NCBI GenBank assembly: GCA_947085765.1
Contig: CAMTXZ010000031.1
Coordinates: forward strand, 57,389-121,388
DNA: 64,000 nt
Direction of reading: 5' to 3'
Source of the DNA: JAKFXL01 sp947085765
Lineage (GTDB): Bacteria > Pseudomonadota > Gammaproteobacteria > Tenderiales > Tenderiaceae
In this document: positions 35,897-45,246 of the stretch, one piece after another
How the letters are laid out: the number at the start of each line of letters is the position of its first letter
Position numbering within the stretch: the stretch's first letter is position 1
Notes under the pieces: model-generated
What the model was told of the DNA's origin: nothing
The model's database searches: none
What the model saw: the letters and a program-made list of their open reading frames with translations, nothing else
Made by a program: the position numbers and the translations under genes

Positions 35897-35932
35897 GACA
35901 ATGCTCATTACCAAAACACCCTGCGTTGACGC

Positions 35933-36439
35933 CTAGAACGGGATGTCATCATCAAAGTCGTCAAAGCCATTATTGTTGCTACCCGTGTTGGCCGCGGGGG
36001 CGGGAGCCTGCTGAGGGGGGGCATTAGACTGCGGCTGACCGCCGCTCTGGTAACCACTGTTCTGGGAGGCACCGCCAAAATCAGAACCTCCTGAACCGCT
36101 GCGGCCACCCAACATCTGCATCTCATCAGCGACAATCTTGGTGGAAAAGCGCTCCTGGCCGGAGGTTTTGTCCTGATATTTCTCGGTCTTGAGCTTGCCT
36201 TCGATATAGACCTGCGACCCTTTTTTAAGATACTCACCAGCAATCTCGCCGAGACGGCCGAACATCACCACACGATGCCACTCAGTCAGCTCCTTCTGCT
36301 CACCCGTCGCCTTATCCTTCCAGCTCTCGGAAGTGGCGATTGTCAGATTGGCTACCGCACCACCGCTGGGCATGTAACGAACTTCAGGATCTTTACCCAG
36401 ATTGCCTACCAAAATTACTTTGTTAATGCCTCGTGCCAT
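35933..36439 (-). CDS. ssb: Single-stranded DNA-binding protein
   Basis: This 168-residue protein has an OB-fold domain (MARGINKVILVGNLGKDPEVRYMPSGGAVANLTIATSESW) at 1-110, then a Gly/Gln/Asn-rich flexible linker and the acidic tail DDFDDDIPF that binds partner proteins. The architecture is complete. It is monocistronic. Confidence 0.97.
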   Translation of the reverse strand: MARGINKVILVGNLGKDPEVRYMPSGGAVANLTIATSESWKDKATGEQKELTEWHRVVMFGRLGEIAGEYLKKGSQVYIEGKLKTEKYQDKTSGQERFSTKIVADEMQMLGGRSGSGGSDFGGASQNSGYQSGGQPQSNAPPQQAPAPAANTGSNNNGFDDFDDDIPF

Positions 36440-36687
36440 GGATAACTCCTAAACGCTGTTGATGGATACACGCCCGGTCAACGCACCGGGAAATTGTAAG
36501 CTGCCTATGATCCCATTTTTCCAGCCGATTTGCACCTGCACACCAACCCCATCTCCCCTGCCCTCTATAGGCGAAGCTAAAAATAAAGCAGAACATCAAC
36601 AAGTTATATAAAAATACAATATAAAACCAAGATGGCTCATCGTATTAAGCGCAAAACGCAAATATCACCACCTGTTAATATATAGAG

Positions 36688-37089
36688 TTAAATCGTGTTG
36701 GCCTGTAGCCGCCAATCATTGGCAAGACAGAAGCTCAGCCACTCCCCCAGGAACTCATTGACCCGCCGTTTTTCACGGCGCTGGCACATCGCAGGGTTAG
36801 GATAATCGTAGCGCGGCTGGAAACGGTGGTGATTCTGGTAGGAGAGGACTTCGGCTACACGTGCATCGTGGTAGATTCGCACCACCATCACCGGATTAAC
36901 GGCCAACGTCAGGGGTAACGGCAGGGTTTGGCTCAAACGGATGACCGTGGTGTATTTGTGATGTTCAACCACATCGATCGCCAAACCACCCAGAGCTTCT
37001 TTAGGTGACGACAAGCAGCACTGTGGTGAGCGCAGCTCAGGCAACAGCTCTATCAGGCAATGAAAGTTATATTCGTAAATCCAGCTCAT
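36688..37089 (-). CDS. yqiB: DUF1249 protein, YqiB-like
   Basis: This 133-residue protein resembles E. coli YqiB: YTTVIRLSQT, MVVRIYHDARVAEVLS, RYDYPN, QRREKRRVNEFLGEWLSFCLA. It has no catalytic motif I can name. In E. coli yqiB follows nudF; here nudF is 2.7 kb away on the same strand with two rightward genes between. It is divergent from the MFS gene across about 127 bp. Confidence 0.85.
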   Translation of the reverse strand: MSWIYEYNFHCLIELLPELRSPQCCLSSPKEALGGLAIDVVEHHKYTTVIRLSQTLPLPLTLAVNPVMVVRIYHDARVAEVLSYQNHHRFQPRYDYPNPAMCQRREKRRVNEFLGEWLSFCLANDWRLQANTI

Positions 37090-37216
37090 CTATTTCAACG
37101 ACCACTTGTTAGGCGCACCGACAAATTCAAACACTTAATGGTATTATCGGCGCACACGCGTGCCTGGCTTAATCATGCACAACACTACACACAGATTCGG
37201 TCAACGCCCCCTCTAA

Positions 37217-38533
37217 ATGCCATTGCCCACCCCTACACCAACCGCCGGTCGGCGTGAACGTGCCGCTTGGTGCATGTACGACTTTGCCAACTCAGGCTAC
37301 ACCACCGTCATCCTGACGGCTATATTCAACAGCTATTTTGTTGGCGTTGTTGCAGTCGGCGCAAATGCCACTCAGCCGGGCAGCGCCACGCTGTTATGGA
37401 CCATCGCCATGGCCGTTGCCAATGGCATCGTCCTGGTCTGCGCCCCCATAATCGGCGCCATTGCCGACCACTCGGCAGCAAAAAAGCGCTTTCTCCTGAT
37501 CAGCACAACAGGATGCATCCTCTTTACCGCCTCATTAAGTCTGGTGGGGCCGGGAGATATTGTGCTGGCTATGATCCTGATCATCCTGTCCACCATCATG
37601 TACGCCGCTGGTGAAAACCTGATCGCCGCATTCCTGCCAGAGTTAGCCCCACCTGAAGAGATGGGGCGACTCTCTGGCTATGGCTGGGGTACTGGCTATA
37701 TTGGCGGGTTATTGACCCTCGGGCTCTGCCTCGCCTATGTCAAATGGTCTCAAGCCCACGGCGGCGATGCCAGCGATTACGTTCCCATCACCTGCTTGAT
37801 TGTCGCGGCAGTGTTCGCTCTGGCCGCTGCACCCACCTTCATCTGGCTCCAAGAGCGCGCCGTCGCCAAAGAGAAAATGACTCTGCGCGGTTATTTCAAC
37901 ATCGGCTATCAGCGTCTCCATCACACCCTAAAACATGCCCGTCAACATCAGGATCTATTCCGATTCCTGTTCACCCTCATCATCTACCACGCTGGCATCA
38001 ACACGGTAATAGTGCTGGCAGCCATCTACGCCCAAGAGGTGATGGAGTTCAAAATAGAGCAGACCCTGATCCTGATACTCATCGTTAACATCACCGCCGC
38101 CATCGGCGCCTTTGCCTTCGGTCATCTGCAGGACCGCCTCGGCTCCAAGCGCAGTCTAATGTTCACGCTACTCATCTGGATAGTTGCGATATTGCTCGCC
38201 TACAGCGCAACGGAGCCAAACCTATTCTGGCTTGCCGCCAATCTTATTGGCCTAGCCCTGGGTTCCAGCCAATCGGCTGGACGTGCTCTGGTAGGGCAGC
38301 TTGTCCCACCACAGCGTAGTGGTGAATTTTTTGGCCTATGGGGCCTGTCAATACGCCTTGCCGCGATTATCGGCCCCCTCAGCTATGGCGCCGTTATCTA
38401 CTTCATGAACGGCAACCATCGCCTTGCCCTGCTCTCAACCTTACTGTTTTTTATTACCGGACTTCTCTTACTGTTAACTATCAATGAACAACGCGGCAAA
38501 AAATCCGCCTGGGGAGATAAATGGCAAAATTAA
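37217..38533 (+). CDS. MFS transporter, UMF1 family
   Basis: This 438-residue inner-membrane protein has about 12 predicted transmembrane segments. The N-terminus REERAAWCMYDFANSGYTT-like region (here REERAAW is RRERAAW) is diagnostic of the UMF1/Atg22-like group. Substrates of bacterial UMF1 proteins are mostly unknown. It is divergent from yqiB. Confidence 0.9.
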   Translation: MPLPTPTPTAGRRERAAWCMYDFANSGYTTVILTAIFNSYFVGVVAVGANATQPGSATLLWTIAMAVANGIVLVCAPIIGAIADHSAAKKRFLLISTTGCILFTASLSLVGPGDIVLAMILIILSTIMYAAGENLIAAFLPELAPPEEMGRLSGYGWGTGYIGGLLTLGLCLAYVKWSQAHGGDASDYVPITCLIVAAVFALAAAPTFIWLQERAVAKEKMTLRGYFNIGYQRLHHTLKHARQHQDLFRFLFTLIIYHAGINTVIVLAAIYAQEVMEFKIEQTLILILIVNITAAIGAFAFGHLQDRLGSKRSLMFTLLIWIVAILLAYSATEPNLFWLAANLIGLALGSSQSAGRALVGQLVPPQRSGEFFGLWGLSIRLAAIIGPLSYGAVIYFMNGNHRLALLSTLLFFITGLLLLLTINEQRGKKSAWGDKWQN

Positions 38534-38706
38534 CCCCCTCGGCACAAATCAGGCTTCCATTAATTAATTTTTTTTGGTATAAACGGACAGTGAATGAGTT
38601 TGCCTGAGAGCTGGGCAACTCTTGATATCAATCGGGGTAGTTGTGGCATTTGGAATAATACAGTCATAGCGTCTGTGACTAATTCAAAGGACCAGGGAGA
38701 CATAAA

Positions 38707-39723
38707 ATGAAATCATCATACAAAATAGCAAGTTCAGTAGGAACAGTCGCTTTACTGCTGGCGGGCGCAGCACACGCCGAACCAGGGCGGAGTGCTTTAG
38801 ATCAATGGACTGTAAACGCAGGTACAATTACCGCTGCACCATGCCCAGGTGCCGCAGGCGGCAGCTTCTCTTCTTGCGGTACTGCCTTAAGCGAAAAGGG
38901 GTTTTTCAGTCGCCTGATAGTGGATTCAGCCACTGGCAAACAGTTTTTCCAGACCATCATCACCATGCCTGACGCAACGGCAGCAACCAAGGCCGACCTG
39001 GACAAACTTGCATTTGCTGATGAAAACTTTGTAAGTTTCAGTGGCAGCAACGGCATACTCGACAAACAGCGTATTTTCCAGGCTCAATTAGTACCCAAGC
39101 CTGGCATTACTGACCCTCACAATGTGTTCTTTAGCAACTCATCTCTCGTTGGCACCGGTTGGGCGACAGATTTTGTTGAATTAACACAGGCCATCACCGA
39201 CCCTTCCGGAGCAAATAATGGTGACGGTTTCGAAACTCACTTTGCCTACAAACAGGTAGGTTATCTTGATACCTCTACCACCACTCCTCGAGTGCCTACC
39301 GGCAAAGCGATGAAAATCACCTCTTATATACCGATATCCGGAACTGCTGACAAACAGGATTTTGTCTTTGTTAGTAAACAGGGCGACCTTGTTAAACCCA
39401 ATGGCAGCGTCCAACTTCCAAACCCAGCGGGTACGGGTACGCTCACCCTCAACTGGCTTGGGGACACCGCGCCCGGGGTCAATACTGGCGTCAGAGGCGA
39501 CCATATTCAAGCACTATGGATAGGTCAAAATCTGAACATCGCTGGCGGGCAGTTCGGTTTTACTGCATTTAGCAAGCTCAACCCGAGCAACGTCATTACA
39601 GACAGAATCGCTAAATTTAGCCTGGATAGTCCGGCAGCAGTAAACTGGGACGCGGCTGTATGGGGTAACCTAAATACTACTGGCACAATTAATACATTGG
39701 TTGCTCCGTTCGTCACGCCTTAA
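38707..39723 (+). CDS. Secreted protein of unknown function
   Basis: This is a 338-residue protein with a clean Sec signal peptide (MKSSYKIASSVGTVALLLAGAAHA, cleavage after residue 25). The mature part starts EPGRSALDQWTVNAG and contains two close Cys residues (APCPGAAGGSFSSC), which may form a disulfide. It is rich in Gly, Ser, Thr and Asn with beta-strand-like alternation, as in periplasmic or surface beta proteins. I recognise no domain. A GGAG ribosome site precedes the ATG, and a strong terminator follows. The 170 bp leader region has no structure I could identify. Confidence 0.8.
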   Translation: MKSSYKIASSVGTVALLLAGAAHAEPGRSALDQWTVNAGTITAAPCPGAAGGSFSSCGTALSEKGFFSRLIVDSATGKQFFQTIITMPDATAATKADLDKLAFADENFVSFSGSNGILDKQRIFQAQLVPKPGITDPHNVFFSNSSLVGTGWATDFVELTQAITDPSGANNGDGFETHFAYKQVGYLDTSTTTPRVPTGKAMKITSYIPISGTADKQDFVFVSKQGDLVKPNGSVQLPNPAGTGTLTLNWLGDTAPGVNTGVRGDHIQALWIGQNLNIAGGQFGFTAFSKLNPSNVITDRIAKFSLDSPAAVNWDAAVWGNLNTTGTINTLVAPFVTP

Positions 39724-39745
39724 TAACATACGTACCAAACCATGC

Positions 39746-39770
39746 AGAGAGGGGCTTAAAGCCCCTCTCT
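39746..39770. terminator. Bidirectional intrinsic terminator
   Basis: agagaggggc pairs perfectly with gcccctctct around ttaaa, followed by cattttc on the top strand. It lies between two convergent genes (the secreted protein and nudF) and serves both. Confidence 0.85.
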
Positions 39771-39796
39771 CATTTTCTGACCAACCATACCCCCTC

Positions 39797-40411
39797 TTAT
39801 TCCAGCCACATTTTTCGAACCTTGTTTTTATTCAATGCCAACCATTGCAACGCCATGATGGGTGCTGCAGAGTTGATACGGCCACTCTCAATCCACTCCA
39901 TCGCCTCAACAAACCCTGCCGTAAAAACCCGAATATCCTCATTTTCATCCTCCAGACCATGAATACCACCGATGCTGCCTGCGTCCACGCGGCCACAAAA
40001 AAGCATAATTGACTCACTACAACCCCCTGGGCTGGGGTAAAACCGGCAGATTGGCATTAGCTCCTCCATTACGCACCCCGCCTCCTCTTGCGCTTCGCGG
40101 CAAGCGACACTTTCTGGCGTCTCACCGGCAGCAATCATGCCCGCCACTATCTCGGTCAGCCACGCACCCTGCGGGTCGTGCAGGGCACCTATACGAAATT
40201 GCTCGATCAATACCACCCGATCCAACACCGGATCGTAAGGCAGCACCGCCACTGCTTGACCACGTTCAAAAAGCTCTCGACTCATCATCTGGCTGATTCC
40301 ACCGGCAAACAGGGCATGTCTTAGGCGAAATTTTTCAATGCGAAAAAACCCCTGAAAACAGACCGTACGGCTCTCGACTTCAACCACACCATAGTTCATC
40401 GTTATATCCAT
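39797..40411 (-). CDS. nudF: ADP-ribose pyrophosphatase NudF
   Basis: This 204-residue hydrolase of ADP-ribose and related sugar nucleotides carries the complete Nudix box GMIAAGETPESVACREAQEEAG (residues about 92-113). The following PSPGGCSESI is the NudF substrate-recognition segment. The start could be the ATG at 40411 or one four codons in. The region just upstream contains the 16-bp palindrome cattatttaaataatg (40409-40424) overlapping the start codon. Confidence 0.93.
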   Translation of the reverse strand: MDITMNYGVVEVESRTVCFQGFFRIEKFRLRHALFAGGISQMMSRELFERGQAVAVLPYDPVLDRVVLIEQFRIGALHDPQGAWLTEIVAGMIAAGETPESVACREAQEEAGCVMEELMPICRFYPSPGGCSESIMLFCGRVDAGSIGGIHGLEDENEDIRVFTAGFVEAMEWIESGRINSAAPIMALQWLALNKNKVRKMWLE

Positions 40412-40590
40412 TATTTAAATAATGTTTAAAGAAAACGCTACATCTACTGGCTCTTCAAAACAGAAAAAACAAAAGTATTATCAGCAGTAGCCGATGCAGT
40501 GAATCAAGAACAGATTCAATATTAAAAGACTATTTGATCCATAGCGATCACGCTACACTAAAACCGGATAACAACTGCCAGGGAATGACT

Positions 40591-42996
40591 ATGCGCAAAG
40601 ACCTTGATGATCTGCTTGAACCTGAACTTCTACGTAATGAAGAAGACATCTTCTCATCAGACCTTGCCCTGACAAATCTGGCATTGCCGCAGACACTCTA
40701 TATTCTGCCATTGGCAGAGCGCCCCTTCTTCCCGGCTCAGACACTACCAGTCCTGATGGCAGAGGATCCCTGGCTGAATACGGTCAAGAAGATCGGCGAG
40801 ACCCAGGCACAGGTGGGCGGCCTTTTGTTAATCCGCCCCGGTGAGGAGGAGGATGCCAGCGCTGACGACTTTTACCCCATCGGCAGCGTAGTTCGTCTGC
40901 ACCACCCGATGCGTTCTGATGGCAAGATCCAGTTTATCGCCGAGGGGCTGCAACGTTTTCGCGTGGTTGAGTGGCTCTCAACTGAACCGCCCTATCTGGC
41001 ACGTGTTGAATACCCCGAGGATAAAAAACCCGCCAGTGGCCAGACCAAGGCGTATGCGATGGCCATCATCAATACCCTCAAGGAGCTGGTACCGCTCAAT
41101 CCACTTTACAGTGAGGAGTTGCGTTATTTCCTCGACCGTTTTGGCCCCAACGAACCCTCACCGCTGACCGATTTCGCCGCCGCCCTAACCACCGCGGAGA
41201 AAGAGGAGCTTCAGGATATTCTCGACACCGTCGACATCCGCCGCCGCATGCAAAAAGTATTAATCCTGATCAAAAAGGAGCTGGATGTGGCCAAGCTTCA
41301 GGCGCAGATCCGGCAGTCGGTGGAGCGTAAGATCAGCGACCATCAGCGCAAGTTTTTCTTGCGCGAACAGCTCAAGGTGATCCAGCAAGAACTGGGCATC
41401 TCCAAAGATGATCGCCAAGCCGACATCGATAAATTCAACACCCGCATTGAAGCACTCAAGGTACCTACTGCCACGCGGAAGGTCATCGATGAAGAGCTGG
41501 ACAAGTTGCGCATCCTCGACTCCAGTTCGCCGGAGTATGCCGTAACCCGCGGCTACCTTGACTGGATGACCACCCTCCCCTGGGGCATCCACTCCAAGGA
41601 CAAATTCAACCTCAAGGAGGCGCGCACCGTCCTTGATGAGGACCATGATGGTCTGGCCGATGTCAAAGAGCGCATCATCGAATTCCTCGCTGTGGGTAGC
41701 CTCAAGGGTGAGGTCTCCGGCTCTATCATCCTGCTGGTCGGCCCGCCCGGCGTCGGCAAAACCTCCATTGGTCGCAGCATCGCCCGCACCCTCGGCCGCA
41801 AGTTTTATCGCTTTTCTCTCGGCGGCATGCGCGATGAGGCCGAGATCAAAGGCCACCGCCGTACCTACATCGGCGCCATGCCCGGCAAGGTAGTGCAGGC
41901 ACTCAAGGATGTCGGCACCGCCAACCCCGTCATCATGCTGGATGAGATCGACAAGGTCGGCAGCTCTTACCGGGGTGACCCCGCCTCGGCCATGCTCGAA
42001 ATGCTCGACCCGGAGCAGAACGGCGAATTCCTCGACCACTACCTTGATGTCCGTCTCGACCTCTCCAAGGTGCTCTTCATCTGCACCGCCAATACCCTCG
42101 ATACCATCCCTGGGCCGCTGCTCGATCGCATGGAGATCATCCGCCTCGCCGGTTACATCACCGATGAGAAGGTGCAGATCGCCAAACACCACCTCTGGCC
42201 ACGACAACTGGATAAGGCGGGGCTGAAAAAGAGCCAGCTGAAGATCTCAGATGCCGCCCTCAGCTACGTTATCGAAGGCTATGCCCGTGAGGCCGGTGTC
42301 CGCAATCTGGAGAAAAAACTGGGCCGCATGGTACGCAAGGCGGTGGTTGAATTTGTTACTAAACCCAAGGCCACAAAACAGAAAAGCATCACCATCAAGG
42401 ATGTACATAACTACCTCGGCCAGCCCTTTTTCAAACAGGAGAAACCCCCTGCCGGTATCGGCATCGTCAATGGCCTGGCCTGGACCTCACTCGGTGGTGT
42501 CACACTCACGCTGGAGGCGAGCCAGATCCATAGCAACAGCCGTGGCATCAAGCTCACCGGCAATCTTGGTGATGTCATGAAAGAGTCGGCTGAGATTGCC
42601 TACAGCTTCATCTCCTCACACCTCAAGGAGCTTAAGTGCAGCGTTGATTTCTTCGACAAGGCCTTCATCCACGTCCACTTTCCCGAAGGGGCAACCCCCA
42701 AGGATGGTCCCAGTGCCGGCGTCACCATGGCCACCGCGCTGCTCTCCCTGGCGCGCAATAAAAAAATCCCCCGTCTGCTGGCCATGACCGGCGAGCTGAC
42801 CCTCACCGGACAGGTGCTGGCCGTTGGCGGCATCCGCGAAAAGGTGATCGCCGCCCGCCGCATCCGCATCATGGAGGTGATTCTGCCCGAGGCCAACCGC
42901 AAAGATTATGAAGAGTTGCCGGAACACATTCGCAATGGCATGACGGTCCATTTTGCCAGGCAGTATAAGGATGTGGCTGCCGTCGTCTTTGGTTGA
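40591..42996 (+). CDS. ATP-dependent Lon-type protease, AsrA-like
   Basis: This protein is about 801 residues from the ATG at 40591, which has AGGGA 6 bp upstream. The N-terminal LON substrate domain (LPLAERPFFPAQTLPVLM), an AAA+ domain with Walker A GPPGVGKTSIGRSIA, and the Ser-Lys proteolytic domain with PKDGPSAGVTMATAL are complete. The N-terminal half (DKVYI-like and LNPLYSEELRYFLDRFGPNEPSPLTDFAAALT) resembles Pseudomonas AsrA more than the canonical Lon, so a second lon is expected elsewhere. It degrades misfolded or regulatory proteins. Confidence 0.93.
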   Translation: MRKDLDDLLEPELLRNEEDIFSSDLALTNLALPQTLYILPLAERPFFPAQTLPVLMAEDPWLNTVKKIGETQAQVGGLLLIRPGEEEDASADDFYPIGSVVRLHHPMRSDGKIQFIAEGLQRFRVVEWLSTEPPYLARVEYPEDKKPASGQTKAYAMAIINTLKELVPLNPLYSEELRYFLDRFGPNEPSPLTDFAAALTTAEKEELQDILDTVDIRRRMQKVLILIKKELDVAKLQAQIRQSVERKISDHQRKFFLREQLKVIQQELGISKDDRQADIDKFNTRIEALKVPTATRKVIDEELDKLRILDSSSPEYAVTRGYLDWMTTLPWGIHSKDKFNLKEARTVLDEDHDGLADVKERIIEFLAVGSLKGEVSGSIILLVGPPGVGKTSIGRSIARTLGRKFYRFSLGGMRDEAEIKGHRRTYIGAMPGKVVQALKDVGTANPVIMLDEIDKVGSSYRGDPASAMLEMLDPEQNGEFLDHYLDVRLDLSKVLFICTANTLDTIPGPLLDRMEIIRLAGYITDEKVQIAKHHLWPRQLDKAGLKKSQLKISDAALSYVIEGYAREAGVRNLEKKLGRMVRKAVVEFVTKPKATKQKSITIKDVHNYLGQPFFKQEKPPAGIGIVNGLAWTSLGGVTLTLEASQIHSNSRGIKLTGNLGDVMKESAEIAYSFISSHLKELKCSVDFFDKAFIHVHFPEGATPKDGPSAGVTMATALLSLARNKKIPRLLAMTGELTLTGQVLAVGGIREKVIAARRIRIMEVILPEANRKDYEELPEHIRNGMTVHFARQYKDVAAVVFG

Positions 42997-43064
42997 TCAA
43001 CCGCTGTCGCAATACCAGCGGAGTCTGTAGACTCTGCTGGCACTCACATCCTCCAGTTAAAATC

Positions 43065-44135
43065 ATGCTCAAACGTTTTGTTCTCCCAGTCATTGGCCTC
43101 ACGCTGCTAATTACAGCCATCGTCTGGCTGGCTAGTGGCTCCTCCACCCAGCCCAAAAATCAACAATGGCAGCGTGGCTGGCAAACCGAAAACCCCTTCA
43201 ACTACGCCCGGCGGGCACCAGCAGCGGTCGTCTATGGCAACCACCTTTATATCGTCGGCGGCATTGATGGTGAAGATCACTATGTGCGTGCCGTGGAATA
43301 TGCGCAGATCGGGCACAACGGCAGACTCGGGCCGTGGCAGGTAAGCGGCGATCTCAACGAAGGGCGTTTCTACAATGCCGTGGTGGCTGCCAACGGCTGG
43401 CTCTATACCCTCGGCGGTGGTGGTGGTGAACGGGGCCGTGAAAATTTCCCAATCGATTCAGTGGAGCGCGCCCAGATCAATGGTGACGGCTCATTGGGGC
43501 CGTGGCAGGTGGTCAGCCACATGACCACCGCGCGGCGCGGCCTCAAGGCTGTGCTGCATCACAATACGCTCTACGCCATTGGTGGCTACGATGGCCAGTT
43601 CCTCAAATCCAGCGAACGTGCCGCACTCAATCCAGACGGCACACTCGGTACTTGGCAGATGGAGCCACACGAATCGATTATCGACCGTTACATTCACTCC
43701 GCCGCACGCCATGGCGACACCCTCTATCTGCTCGGCGGCCACATGCGTGATCCAAGCCAGGCCAGTTATGGCGATGTCGAGTCAAGCCGGTTTCAACCCG
43801 ACCAGCGCCTGGCGCCCTGGCAGATCGAACTCGATGCCCTGCTCACGCCGCGCCTAGTGGCCGAAGCCTTCACCCTCAACAACTATCTTTACATCGCGGG
43901 CGGCCATACCGGCAGCGATCGGCTTAACAGCGTTGAAGTGGCGCGTATCAAGGCCAATGGCGCACTGGAACCATGGCGTTACACCACACCACTACCGCAG
44001 CCACGCAGCGCCTACGCCGTGGCCACCGACAAAAACCACATCTATGTGCTGGGCGGTGGTGGCGACGGACCACCACTCAACAGTGTGCAGATGGCCAGCG
44101 CCGACCACCACGGCGACCTCGGCTTTACGCCTTAA
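43065..44135 (+). CDS. Kelch-like repeat beta-propeller protein, membrane-anchored
   Basis: This protein is about 356 residues from the ATG at 43065; the longer frame overlaps lon and adds an implausible Cys-rich leader. An N-terminal hydrophobic anchor (LPVIGLTLLITAIVWLA) is followed by kelch repeats with the GG doublets (IVGGIDGEDHY, LGGGGGERG, IGGYDGQ, LGGHMRDPS, AGGHTGSD, LGGGGDGPPL). It is probably periplasmic. Kelch propellers of this kind often bind sugars or proteins; no partner is evident. A hairpin between lon and this gene (43015-43040) might limit read-through. Confidence 0.85.
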   Translation: MLKRFVLPVIGLTLLITAIVWLASGSSTQPKNQQWQRGWQTENPFNYARRAPAAVVYGNHLYIVGGIDGEDHYVRAVEYAQIGHNGRLGPWQVSGDLNEGRFYNAVVAANGWLYTLGGGGGERGRENFPIDSVERAQINGDGSLGPWQVVSHMTTARRGLKAVLHHNTLYAIGGYDGQFLKSSERAALNPDGTLGTWQMEPHESIIDRYIHSAARHGDTLYLLGGHMRDPSQASYGDVESSRFQPDQRLAPWQIELDALLTPRLVAEAFTLNNYLYIAGGHTGSDRLNSVEVARIKANGALEPWRYTTPLPQPRSAYAVATDKNHIYVLGGGGDGPPLNSVQMASADHHGDLGFTP

Positions 44136-44167
44136 GAAAATATTTATAATTATTCGTTAAATAAGGC

Positions 44168-44194
44168 TCAAGCTATCCGCGCTGTAGCCGATAA
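44168..44194 (+). promoter_or_regulatory. Probable sigma-28 (FliA) flagellar promoter
   Basis: TCAAGCTA (44168-44175) and GCCGATAA (44187-44194) are separated by 11 bp. This matches the FliA consensus, TCAAG-type -35 with a GCCGATAA -10, with correct spacing. It lies 25 bp upstream of a 78-codon frame and the spermidine-synthase-like gene. It implies flagellar-regulon expression of the downstream gene(s). Confidence 0.75.
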
Positions 44195-44218
44195 ATGGGT
44201 GGCGAGGGTTCATGACGG

Positions 44219-44455
44219 ATGAATAACAAAGAACCACTCGCCAGATCGAAGTTAACAGCCTCCGACCTCCCTTTTGAAGACGGACCGATCCAAGGATTGA
44301 GTCGAACCCGTCTTCACTTTATGCTCTACTCCATGAAAACAGAGTTACTCACGCCTCAACTGCTTGATTATCGTGTCACCGAGGCATCTGATATCAACAC
44401 CCAGGCCGTCAGGCATCGCTATAGCGCCGCAAAATCTAGCCAAGGGGTCATATAA
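44219..44455 (+). CDS. Small unknown protein (78 residues) behind the sigma-28 promoter
   Basis: This short frame starts at ATG 44219 with GAGGG about 10 bp upstream. The sequence (MNNKEPLARSKLTASDLPFEDG onward) has no recognised domain, no signal peptide and no membrane segment. Its stop codon TAA overlaps the unusual start of the next gene. It could be a real small protein or only a coupling leader. Its place under a flagellar-type promoter is the main argument for it. Confidence 0.45.
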   Translation: MNNKEPLARSKLTASDLPFEDGPIQGLSRTRLHFMLYSMKTELLTPQLLDYRVTEASDINTQAVRHRYSAAKSSQGVI

Positions 44456-45246
44456 CCATCGACTTCCCTCAAGGCGAGCTGATTCACTCGCAACACTCAG
44501 CGTTCCAACAGATCGACATCTATCAAAGCGGTACACTACGGCTGCTACGCACCGACGCCCAGGCGATTCAAAGTGCCATCGATCTGACACAACCCCACAC
44601 CCTGCTGCTGCCCTACATGCCAGTGATGCTGGCAAATCTGCTGTTTCAGCCGCCGCCAAGGCGCTGCCTGTTGTTGGGGCTGGGCGGCGGCGATCTGGTC
44701 CGTTACCTGCACCACCAGATACCCAGCTGCAAGATCACCGCGGTGGAGCTAGATGCCGAGATGGCAGCGGTCAGTCAGCACTATTTCGCCCTGCCCGACG
44801 CCAGCAATATTCGACTGGTGATTGAGGATGCCGCAGATTTTATCGCCGCCAGCAAACGGCCCGTTGACACCCTGCTGGTGGATATCTACAGCCACAATCG
44901 CATGCCAGCACTACTGCAGGAGGATACGTTCTACTACAGCTGTTACCGGGCGCTGTCGCGCGACGGCATCATGGTAATCAACCTGCTGATCAACCACGGC
45001 CAGGAGCTACACACCCTGCTGAGAAAGATCCGCCAACAGTTCCACCACCTGACCCTCTGCCTGACCGTGCCCGGCTACAAAAATGTAATCGTGATCGCCT
45101 TTCGCCAATCGCCCACTACACTCGACCGGGCCGGGCTGCTACAACGGGCAACAGAACTCAGCCCACGGTTTGGGCTGAGTTTTACGCAGATGGTGGAAAA
45201 CCTGTTTATCACCAACCCACTGGCGGGCGGTGAACTGTTTTTCTAA
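44452..45246 (+). CDS. Spermidine-synthase-like methyltransferase-fold protein
   Basis: The frame is open from 44440 (in-frame TAG at 44437-44439) and gives about 264 residues. The body is SpeE-like: PRRCLLLGLGGGDLVRYLHHQIP (SAM site), ITAVELDAEM, DAADFI, and DTLLVDIYSHNRMP. It has no obvious aminopropyl-transfer Asp-rich gate, so the reaction is open. No ATG, GTG or TTG exists at the expected N-terminus; the best is ATA at 44452 behind AAGGGG (44442-44447), giving MTIDFPQGELIHSQHS-like residues. If that ATA does not work, the next ATG is 44617 and half of the N-terminal domain is lost. Confidence 0.7.
   Translation: MTIDFPQGELIHSQHSAFQQIDIYQSGTLRLLRTDAQAIQSAIDLTQPHTLLLPYMPVMLANLLFQPPPRRCLLLGLGGGDLVRYLHHQIPSCKITAVELDAEMAAVSQHYFALPDASNIRLVIEDAADFIAASKRPVDTLLVDIYSHNRMPALLQEDTFYYSCYRALSRDGIMVINLLINHGQELHTLLRKIRQQFHHLTLCLTVPGYKNVIVIAFRQSPTTLDRAGLLQRATELSPRFGLSFTQMVENLFITNPLAGGELFF

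Noticed and set aside
40409..40424. 16 bp AT-rich palindrome (cattatttaaataatg) at the nudF start as an operator
   Set aside because: It is AT-rich, overlaps the start codon, and can arise by chance; no regulator gene is adjacent.
41260..42207. Long reverse-strand frame of about 315 residues inside lon
   Set aside because: It is antisense to the well-supported Lon AAA/protease region, has no domain, and follows from GC-rich codon bias on the sense strand.
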